NCBI GenBank assembly: GCA_023459915.1
Contig: JAEWSN010000034.1
Coordinates: forward strand, 1 to 5,795
Source of the DNA: Bacillota bacterium
GTDB taxonomy: Bacteria; Bacillota; Clostridia; DSM-8532
Direction of reading: 5' to 3'
DNA length: 5,795 nucleotides
Position numbers and translations under genes: made by a program. Below, one piece after another: positions 1 to 4,148 of the stretch (position 1 is its first letter; each line of letters begins with the position of its first letter). The notes beneath the pieces were generated by a model. It was not told the origin of the DNA and searched no databases. It saw only the letters and a list, made by a program, of their open reading frames with translations.

Positions 1-1001
1 TACTTCGCGGCCAGTTCATTGCCGATGTCGAACAGGCCGTTCTCGTGAAAATCGAACACCACCAAATGGCCGCAGCCCCACTGCAGCACCTGCCGGCAGA
101 TTTCACTGCCGATGGAACCCGCCCCACCGGTGACCAGGACAGTGGCGCCCTGAATCAAGGCTTTTACCGGCTCCATGTCCAATTCCACCGGTTCACGGCC
201 CAGCAACTCCTCCACGCTCACTTCGCGGATGCGGGCACCGTTTTGGTTTTCCCCATCCAGCTGCGACAGGGTATCAAAGCGGCTGACCTTCACCTTCAAT
301 TTTTGGCAGGAGGCAAACAATGATTTCAGCAGCTCCGGATCGGCGTCCTTCATGGCCAGGATGACTTCCTTGACGCCATTGCGGCGCACCACATCCGCCA
401 ACTCGCGGCGTCCGCCGAATACGGGCAGGCCGTTGATCCAGCGGTTCCAGAGAGAGGCGTTGTCATCGAGAAAGCCCACCGGCTGGCGGTTGCCATCCTT
501 CTGGGAAAAGAGGCGCTTGGCCAGAAAGACGCCGGCATCCCCCGCGCCGACAATCAGCACGCGCTTGGCATCCGGGTTCGATCGGTTCCGGCGGAAATAG
601 GCCACAAACCACAGCACCAGCCGGGCGGACAACCGCACACTGAGTGTCGCGAACAGCAACACCATGAACGCTGCCATGATGACGCCACGGGGCATCCCCA
701 GGTCGAACGTGCCATTGAGGACATAGAGGACGACATGCGTGACCAACACGGCCATCACCTGGCGCACCAGCTCGTTCACGCTGGCGTTTTCCCAGACATT
801 GAAGTAGCAGCCGAACAGCATGCCGAACCCAACAAGGCCCACGGCCGTCATAGCCCAGAAAAGCGGAATGATTTCCACATATTGCGGCGCAAACTGCCCG
901 TCGAACCGCATGGCGATACCGACAATCACAGCGGCCAGTGAAAACAGGATGTCCGTGAGGAACAGACCCGGCAATGTCACAATCTTGAGCGTCTTTTTCA
1001 T
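1..1001 (-). CDS. CapD/WbpM/PglF-type membrane nucleotide-sugar 4,6-dehydratase (N-terminal part, runs off the window)
   Basis: Members of this family dehydrate UDP-GlcNAc or a related UDP-sugar at C4/C6, an early step in making deoxy-amino sugars for O-antigen, capsule or glycoprotein glycans. They are anchored in the inner membrane with the catalytic domain in the cytoplasm. About 333 residues are visible, roughly half of the usual 600-650. Four hydrophobic segments lie at about 10-30, 45-66, 78-94 and 104-121. A first nucleotide-binding-like domain starts with VLIVGAGDAG (148-157). The short-chain dehydrogenase Rossmann domain starts with VLVTGGAGSIGSE (288-300) and is followed by VVFDFHENGLFDI, matching the family's FDHSE-type segment. 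The catalytic Tyr/Lys region lies outside the window, so activity and exact substrate cannot be judged. The ATG at 1001 overlaps the upstream gene's stop as ATGA, with GGGGAGGTG a few bases ahead, so the two are probably translationally coupled. The family call is firm; the exact product is inferred. Confidence 0.92.
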   Translation of the reverse strand, partial: MKKTLKIVTLPGLFLTDILFSLAAVIVGIAMRFDGQFAPQYVEIIPLFWAMTAVGLVGFGMLFGCYFNVWENASVNELVRQVMAVLVTHVVLYVLNGTFDLGMPRGVIMAAFMVLLFATLSVRLSARLVLWFVAYFRRNRSNPDAKRVLIVGAGDAGVFLAKRLFSQKDGNRQPVGFLDDNASLWNRWINGLPVFGGRRELADVVRRNGVKEVILAMKDADPELLKSLFASCQKLKVKVSRFDTLSQLDGENQNGARIREVSVEELLGREPVELDMEPVKALIQGATVLVTGGAGSIGSEICRQVLQWGCGHLVVFDFHENGLFDIGNELAAK

Positions 1002-2425
1002 GAGGGCACCTCCCCTCCCGGCATGTGACCAATGATACGATGAATCACAGCGATGACCGGGGTTTGAAGCAAAATGCGGATATCGAGCCACAGGCTCCAG
1101 TTGGCGGCATAGGTTTCATCGAGCTCCTGCAGACCGGCTTCGTCCAGCAAGCGGTCGAAATCCCATACATGCCACAGGCCCGTGAGGCCCGGCTTGAGGG
1201 CGAGCTTGCGCGGGGCGGTGCGGGCATGCGCTTGAGGTTGGCCTTCCGTAAAGGGACCTTGTGCGGGTTGTGAGGTGGCCCCCTGGTTCGTGCCGCGGAT
1301 GCCGACAATGCTCATGGTGCCAGTCAGCACATTCCAGAAGGAAGGCAAATAATGCAACCGGCTTCTGAACAGGATGCGGCCCACGCGGGTCATCTCCTGC
1401 GGAGATCTCGTGGCCGGGTTGGCTTGGGGTCTGACCCCGTTGTGAATGCGGTATCGCAGTTGACGGAACATGCGGCCATTGCGGCCGGTCCGATCAATCC
1501 AGACGAAGGCGGGTTGCCGGGTGGCAAGCCGGATGACGGGCACCAGCACCAGCGCGGACAGCGCGAACACAAGCATGCCCAATGCGCCCCCCAGGAGATC
1601 CAGTCCCCGCTTCACGGTTTGTTGCGGTGTGGAAAGATGGGACCGATGGTAGACCAGCACCGGCAGGGACCCAATGGTGTGCATGTGGCTGTGGGCGTTG
1701 CCGGCCTGCCAGACATCCAGCGCCACTCGTGTCAGAACACCGTGATCCGTGCAGATTTTCAGCAGGGCCGATACACGGCCATTGTTTTCGCGGTTCCACG
1801 CCAGCACCACCTCATCCACCACGTTCTGTGCGAGCACGCCGGGCAAATCGGCGATGTCGCCCAGGACAGGCAGATCCTCAAGGGGTCTGACCCCATGATC
1901 CGTGAGACACCCGATGGGCCTCACCCGGAAACTGGTTTTACCCAAATTCTCAATGTATGCGCGAATGGCGTCGGGATCACCCACAAACAACGTGTGCACC
2001 GCCCGCTGGCTGGTTGCGCGGTTCGCCTGGGGAAAAGTCAGGAAGTAGCGGATGCCCAGGAAGGTCAGTCCCGCCAGGCTCATGAATGCCAGCAAATCCA
2101 TGGTGATGCGTCGGGATGGCACAAATGGTTCGAACGGCAACATGAGGCAGGGAATCAGGATGGCCACCACACAGGAGACCACCACGCCCCGCAGCGTTTT
2201 ATGCGGGGATGAGGGCGCGGTGAGGTCGTACAGGCCAAGGCCATTCATGACGGATAGATATGTCAGGGCATACAGCAGGGGGATCCAGGCAAAGGCGAGC
2301 GGTTCCAATGTGGGATGAACCACCCGGCCGGCCAACGCAGCTGCGCCCCAAGACACCCCTACGAGGGCGGTGTCCAGGGCAAGTCGCGGAATATTCAAAT
2401 AGGCGGTTCTGGATTCATTGCGCAT
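998..2425 (-). CDS. WbaP-like polyprenyl-phosphate sugar-phosphate transferase with a degenerate active site
   Basis: Enzymes of this family move a sugar-1-phosphate from a nucleotide sugar to undecaprenyl phosphate in the inner membrane, starting synthesis of a surface polysaccharide. The 475-residue protein has the usual order: four N-terminal membrane segments (about 13-35, 43-66, 78-98, 108-130), a soluble Rossmann-like domain (about 143-255), then the phosphotransferase domain from VKRGLDLLGG (271-280). That domain has a reentrant hydrophobic stretch with Pro296, TRVGR (346-350), LPSFWNVLTGTMSIVG (360-375), KPGLTGLW (411-418) and NWSLWLDIRILLQT (442-455). Three family motifs are altered. 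The catalytic Asp-Glu of LDELPQ is His358-Tyr359, KFRSM reads LRYRI (323-327), and PRP reads IRG (376-378). The fold seems kept but catalysis is doubtful. Two copies of the window's 13-bp palindrome encode Gly-Val-Arg-Pro at 178-181 and 330-333. The start at 2425 is chosen because AAGGAG lies eight bases ahead. An upstream in-frame TTG at 2560 would add 45 residues translated from tandem repeats and has no ribosome binding site. Confidence 0.9.
   Translation of the reverse strand: MRNESRTAYLNIPRLALDTALVGVSWGAAALAGRVVHPTLEPLAFAWIPLLYALTYLSVMNGLGLYDLTAPSSPHKTLRGVVVSCVVAILIPCLMLPFEPFVPSRRITMDLLAFMSLAGLTFLGIRYFLTFPQANRATSQRAVHTLFVGDPDAIRAYIENLGKTSFRVRPIGCLTDHGVRPLEDLPVLGDIADLPGVLAQNVVDEVVLAWNRENNGRVSALLKICTDHGVLTRVALDVWQAGNAHSHMHTIGSLPVLVYHRSHLSTPQQTVKRGLDLLGGALGMLVFALSALVLVPVIRLATRQPAFVWIDRTGRNGRMFRQLRYRIHNGVRPQANPATRSPQEMTRVGRILFRSRLHYLPSFWNVLTGTMSIVGIRGTNQGATSQPAQGPFTEGQPQAHARTAPRKLALKPGLTGLWHVWDFDRLLDEAGLQELDETYAANWSLWLDIRILLQTPVIAVIHRIIGHMPGGEVPS
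1426..1438 (-). repeat. GGGGTCAGACCCC motif inside the sugar transferase gene (copy 1)
   Basis: On the coding strand this 13-bp near-palindrome reads GGG-GTC-AGA-CCC, encoding Gly330-Val-Arg-Pro333 in the phosphotransferase domain just after the altered KFRSM motif. It shares 17 identical bases, AACGGGGTCAGACCCCA, with the copy in the transposase gene. Confidence 0.8.
1882..1894 (-). repeat. GGGGTCAGACCCC motif inside the sugar transferase gene (copy 2)
   Basis: The second copy in this gene has the same orientation and reading frame and encodes Gly178-Val-Arg-Pro181 in the soluble Rossmann-like domain. It is flanked by ATG before and CTTGAGG after on the coding strand, overlapping the context of the MATE copy (ATGGGGTCAGACCCCTT in both). 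Confidence 0.8.
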
Positions 2426-2585
2426 GGCGCAGGCTCCTTGTTTGTGCGGCGGGTAGGGTTCGATGCAGGCGTTTTGGCACGGCGGGTAGGGTTCGATGCA
2501 GGCGCATTGGCGCGGTGGGTAGGCTCCGCCACCCCGCGGATTCAGATGAAATGATTCCAACTGAAGTCAGGTTATCCATGGGCAT
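2415..2585 (-). CDS. Possible 56-residue leader ORF overlapping the sugar transferase start
   Basis: An ATG at 2585 opens a frame that ends at TGA 2417-2415, eleven bases inside the sugar transferase gene, so it overlaps that gene's start. It reads through the 33-bp tandem repeats, giving repeated RLHRTLPA. Only a weak GGAATG lies ahead of the ATG, and a second ATG follows two codons later. The repeats are open in more than one frame, so an open frame here is weak evidence. I recognise no family. It could be a coupled leader peptide or chance. Confidence 0.15.
   Translation of the reverse strand: MPMDNLTSVGIISSESAGWRSLPTAPMRLHRTLPAVPKRLHRTLPAAQTRSLRHAQ
2439..2530. repeat. 33-bp tandem repeats next to the sugar transferase start
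   Basis: Two units begin at 2447 and 2480 with an identical 25-base stretch (CGGCGGGTAGGGTTCGATGC and the next five bases, AGGCG). A third, diverged and truncated copy begins at 2513 (CGGTGGGTAGGCTCCGCC). The spacing is exactly 33 bases, a multiple of three. On the minus strand the array ends where the AAGGAG ribosome binding site of the sugar transferase begins, and CCGCCG and GCCTGC near that site resemble the unit. The repeats are contiguous with no unique spacers, so this is not a CRISPR array. They lie in the 5' untranslated leader if the start at 2425 is right. Confidence 0.85.
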
Positions 2586-2600
2586 GTGTCATTCCACACC

Positions 2601-2627
2601 GAAACCGGGGCCGAAACACCCGGTTTC
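2601..2627. other. Nine-bp stem-loop in the sugar transferase leader
   Basis: GAAACCGGG (2601-2609) and CCCGGTTTC (2619-2627) form a perfect nine-base-pair stem with a nine-base loop. No T tract follows on either strand, so it is not a standard intrinsic terminator. It sits downstream of the leader terminator in the minus-strand transcript and may shape or protect the mRNA 5' region. Confidence 0.5.
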
Positions 2628-2663
2628 CGCCTCGAAACTCCTGTGCGCGTCACGCTGCTGCGT

Positions 2664-2713
2664 AAAAAAAGCCCGGGATGTGCAGCCCATCTGGTTGGGC
2701 CATATCACCGGGC
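2664..2713 (-). terminator. Intrinsic terminator inside the polysaccharide operon leader
   Basis: Read on the minus strand, GCCCGG (2713-2708) pairs with CCGGGC (2676-2671). An inner stem GCCCA/TGGGC caps it, and a run of seven T (2670-2664) follows directly. This is a convincing Rho-independent terminator by shape. It lies between the predicted minus-strand promoter (start near 2801) and the sugar transferase start at 2425, with no minus-strand gene before it. It therefore acts either as an attenuator of the operon or as the end of a small RNA. On the plus strand the A run precedes the hairpin, so it would not terminate the transposase direction. Confidence 0.7.
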
Positions 2714-2769
2714 ACTAAGCCCAAGAAACATGCCACAATCCTGATGCTGCCCTCCGACAGGCTCCTCGC

Positions 2770-2783
2770 ATGCGGATCCGCAT
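2770..2783. promoter_or_regulatory. Fourteen-bp perfect palindrome, possible operator
   Basis: ATGCGGATCCGCAT is a perfect palindrome centred at 2776.5. It lies just downstream of the predicted minus-strand transcription start. Its centre is exactly 21 bp from that of the larger palindrome at 2788-2807, and both share a central GATC, so a dimeric regulator could occupy both on one face of the helix. It could instead act as a short hairpin at the 5' end of the leader RNA. Confidence 0.45.
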
Positions 2784-2787
2784 TCGG

Positions 2788-2807
2788 TATTTTCAGATCT
2801 GAAAATA
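2788..2807. promoter_or_regulatory. Twenty-bp perfect palindrome over the minus-strand start site, possible operator
   Basis: TATTTTCAGATCTGAAAATA is a perfect inverted repeat directly abutting the predicted -10 box (2808-2813) and covering the predicted start near 2801. A repressor bound here would block transcription of the polysaccharide operon. The site lies between divergent genes, so it could also affect the transposase gene. The regulator is not encoded in the window. Confidence 0.55.
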
Positions 2808-2836
2808 ATTCTACCTTTGTGAGGGGTGAAAGTCAA
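2808..2836 (-). promoter_or_regulatory. Sigma-70-type promoter for the polysaccharide operon
   Basis: On the minus strand a -35 box TTGACT (2836-2831) is separated by exactly 17 bases from a -10 box TAGAAT (2813-2808). Each matches five of six consensus bases. Transcription would start near 2801 and give a leader of about 375 nt before the sugar transferase. This is the best promoter-like sequence I found in the window. Confidence 0.7.
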
Positions 2837-2848
2837 TGAACGCAAGGA

Positions 2849-3397
2849 GTGGGAAAGCGTCGAATACCGTCGAACGGGGTCAGACCCCAGGATTTTTTTA
2901 TTACTTGCCGGGAAAATTTCAAGAGCGACATCTTTCATGATACGGATGATTTCAGACGATATCTGATCATCCTCAATGAGGCCGGTTCGCATTTTGGGCA
3001 CACGCTGTACTGCTATTGCCTCATGAGCAACCACATACATCTGCTGCTGCAAACAGAGAACGTCGAACCGGGCAGTATCATGAAAAGAATCAACATGCGC
3101 TTCACGCAGTACATCAATATGAAATATGACCTGGTGGGCCATCTGTTCCAAGGACGATATGGCGCCGAACGCATCAACGACGATTCCGGCATGATCGTCG
3201 TCAGCCGGTACATTCACTTGAATCCTGTCAAGGCTGGCATGGTTGCGCGTCCGGAATCATATGTGTGGAGCAGCTACCGCGCCTTCTTGGGAAGGGAACA
3301 GAACGGACTGGTTGCGCCACAGCGCATCATCCGACACATTGGCGGAATTGAACCATACGAAGCCTATGTTTTGGCTTCAAAAGATATGGATTGCTGA
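2849..3397 (+). CDS. Y1/HUH transposase of the REP-associated (RAYT) type, uncertain N-terminus
   Basis: This family cuts and rejoins single-stranded DNA next to hairpins through a tyrosine. RAYT members are domesticated and linked to dispersed REP palindromes. The HUH metal-binding pair is His62-Ile-His64 in YCLMSNHIHLLLQ. GHLFQGRY (97-104) and SRYIHLNPVKAG (119-130) follow, with Tyr121 the likely nucleophile, then YVWSSYRAFLG (138-148). At 182 residues the core looks complete. The start is doubtful. The only in-frame start is GTG at 2849, with AAGGA touching it. An ATG at 2836 has a better site (AGGGG, nine bases ahead) but lies in another frame, ending at 2940. Dropping one T from the T7 run (2893-2899) would join the two frames and give TPGFFITCREN, close to the family's usual PG-YHVTSRGN start. 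A 13-bp palindrome copy lies at 2876-2888. The gene looks more AT-rich than its neighbours, consistent with acquisition. Confidence 0.85.
   Translation: MGKRRIPSNGVRPQDFFITCRENFKSDIFHDTDDFRRYLIILNEAGSHFGHTLYCYCLMSNHIHLLLQTENVEPGSIMKRINMRFTQYINMKYDLVGHLFQGRYGAERINDDSGMIVVSRYIHLNPVKAGMVARPESYVWSSYRAFLGREQNGLVAPQRIIRHIGGIEPYEAYVLASKDMDC
2876..2888 (+). repeat. GGGGTCAGACCCC motif at the N-terminus of the transposase gene
   Basis: The motif lies within the first 15 codons of the transposase frame, reading Asn-Gly-Val-Arg-Pro-Gln from the GTG start. It ends five bases before the T7 run that makes the reading frame uncertain. Its presence in a RAYT gene suggests a link between the transposase and the motif family. 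Confidence 0.8.
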
Positions 3398-3470
3398 TAT
3401 CTTCTTGAGATTGCTGATATATCGTCACGAATGCTGATATCTTCTCCCGAATATTGGTATTGTATAAGTA
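3391..3470. repeat. Twenty-bp tandem repeats upstream of the Gln/Pro-rich membrane protein gene
   Basis: Units begin at 3391, 3411 and 3431, each starting TTGCTGATAT or ATGCTGATAT. A degenerate fourth begins at 3451 (ATATTGGTAT). The period is exactly 20 bases, close to two helical turns, so proteins bound to each unit would line up on one face of the DNA. The first unit contains the transposase stop codon. The array ends at a possible -10 box, which suggests an activator or operator array for the downstream gene. Confidence 0.75.
3463..3468 (+). promoter_or_regulatory. Possible -10 box for the Gln/Pro-rich membrane protein gene
   Basis: TATAAG matches five of six -10 consensus bases and lies about 56 bases before the start codon. 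The expected -35 position (3440-3445, TCTTCT) does not match consensus and falls inside the 20-bp repeat array. This fits a promoter that needs an activator bound to the repeats, but support is only by position. Confidence 0.35.
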
Positions 3471-3524
3471 TCAGTGAAATCATGGAGCATATGAAAACAA
3501 GTCAAAGGGAGGAAAGGTGATTCT

Positions 3525-4097
3525 ATGAGTAATCCAGATAACGGATCCAATGGATTGGGTGGATCGAACGGTTCAAATCCCCCCGATAACAACGATCTCC
3601 AGCCGGTCTCCTCACAACCGCAAAGCGTCACGCCGAGCGATTCGGGACAGGGCCAACCGATGAATGCCCAACCGGCGCAGGGACAGGGTGATTATCAGCA
3701 GCCGTATCAACAGGGATACACCCAACAGCCGCCCTATCAACAACAGCCAGGCTATTCGCAGCAGCCGCCCTATCAACAGCAGCCATACCCGCAACAAAGA
3801 GCGCCATATCCGCAGGGCTATCCCCAGGGCTACCCGCAAGACCAGTCGTCACACCGGTCCTGCGATGTCGGCATCGGCGAGTGGATTGGCACCATGCTGC
3901 TGCTCCTGATTCCCATTGTAAATATCGTGCTGATTTTCGTCTGGGCGTTTGGCAGTGAGACGAAGCGCAGCAAGTCCAACTACTTCAAGGCATACCTCAT
4001 CCTCACCGCCATCTCGATTATCCTGACCGTTGTGTTGTTCTTTGTATTTGGCGCCGCCATTCTGGCGTTTATCAATGAATTCGGCTATATGTACTGA
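3525..4097 (+). CDS. Small two-helix membrane protein with a Gln/Pro/Tyr-rich N-terminal tail
   Basis: The 190-residue protein has a low-complexity, probably disordered N-terminal region. It is rich in Asn/Gly/Ser at 1-50, then in imperfect repeats of PYQQ, QQPPYQQQP and YPQG at 57-105. Two membrane helices follow at about 119-142 and 155-182. The segment LIPIVNIVLIFVWAFGSETKRSKSNYFKAYLIL resembles a membrane module seen in uncharacterised bacterial proteins, where a Pro-Val-Asn helix is followed by Trp-Ala-Phe and a basic NYFKA loop. No signal peptide or enzyme motif is visible, and I cannot assign a function. The start is well supported by AGGTGA four bases ahead, with a second purine-rich GGGAGG further up. 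The stop lies three bases before the 48-bp palindrome. The tail could mediate self-association or protein contacts at the membrane; that is inference. Confidence 0.85.
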   Translation: MSNPDNGSNGLGGSNGSNPPDNNDLQPVSSQPQSVTPSDSGQGQPMNAQPAQGQGDYQQPYQQGYTQQPPYQQQPGYSQQPPYQQQPYPQQRAPYPQGYPQGYPQDQSSHRSCDVGIGEWIGTMLLLLIPIVNIVLIFVWAFGSETKRSKSNYFKAYLILTAISIILTVVLFFVFGAAILAFINEFGYMY

Positions 4098-4100
4098 GTG

Positions 4101-4148
4101 GATGGGGTCAGGCCCCCTAAAGTTAACTTTAGGGGGCCTGACCCCATC
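4101..4148. repeat. Perfect 48-bp palindrome between convergent genes
   Basis: The two 24-base arms are exact reverse complements with no loop, meeting in AAAGTTAACTTT (4119-4130). Each outer arm carries GGGGTCAGGCCCC, a one-base variant of the 13-bp motif found elsewhere in the window. The element fills the space between the stop of the membrane protein gene (4097) and the stop of the MATE gene (4149). A transcript from either side would fold into a very strong hairpin, so it may serve as a two-way terminator or mRNA 3' end, although no T tract follows on either side. It looks like a complete REP or MITE-like unit. Confidence 0.9.

Larger units (their letters stand above)
2664..2801 (-). ncRNA. 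Candidate attenuator leader or small RNA ahead of the polysaccharide operon
   Basis: A predicted transcript from about 2801 reaches an intrinsic terminator about 135 nt later. Just before the terminator, minus-strand TTGGGC (2724-2719) can pair with GCCCAA (2700-2695), which is part of the terminator's inner stem. Alternatively, GGGC (2722-2719) can pair with GCCC (2713-2710), part of the outer stem. Either pairing would compete with the terminator, as in attenuators and transcriptional riboswitches. I looked for the conserved motifs of c-di-GMP-I, cobalamin, TPP, FMN and SRP or 6S RNAs and recognised none. Function and ligand are unknown, and an independent small RNA is equally possible. Confidence 0.4.

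Noticed and set aside
1352..2212. 286-codon plus-strand open frame
   Set aside because: Antisense to the sugar transferase, which has strong domain evidence; composition is that of a shadow frame.
2447..2490. ops/JUMPstart element (GGCGGTAG-like) for RfaH control
   Set aside because: GGCGGGTAGGGT resembles ops only loosely and lies on the strand opposite to the polysaccharide transcript.
2447..2530. CRISPR array
   Set aside because: The repeat units are contiguous without unique spacers and no cas genes are present.
2426..2560. N-terminal extension of the sugar transferase from a TTG at 2560
   Set aside because: The extra 45 residues are a translation of the 33-bp repeats, and the TTG has no ribosome binding site, whereas the ATG at 2425 has AAGGAG at good spacing.
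2705..3217. 170-codon minus-strand open frame opposite the transposase
   Set aside because: The plus strand shows an unmistakable Y1 transposase, and this frame runs into the leader terminator and shows no domain of its own.
3491..3520. Nine-codon ORF just before the Gln/Pro-rich protein gene
   Set aside because: It coincides with the purine-rich ribosome binding region and has no independent start signal; most likely chance.
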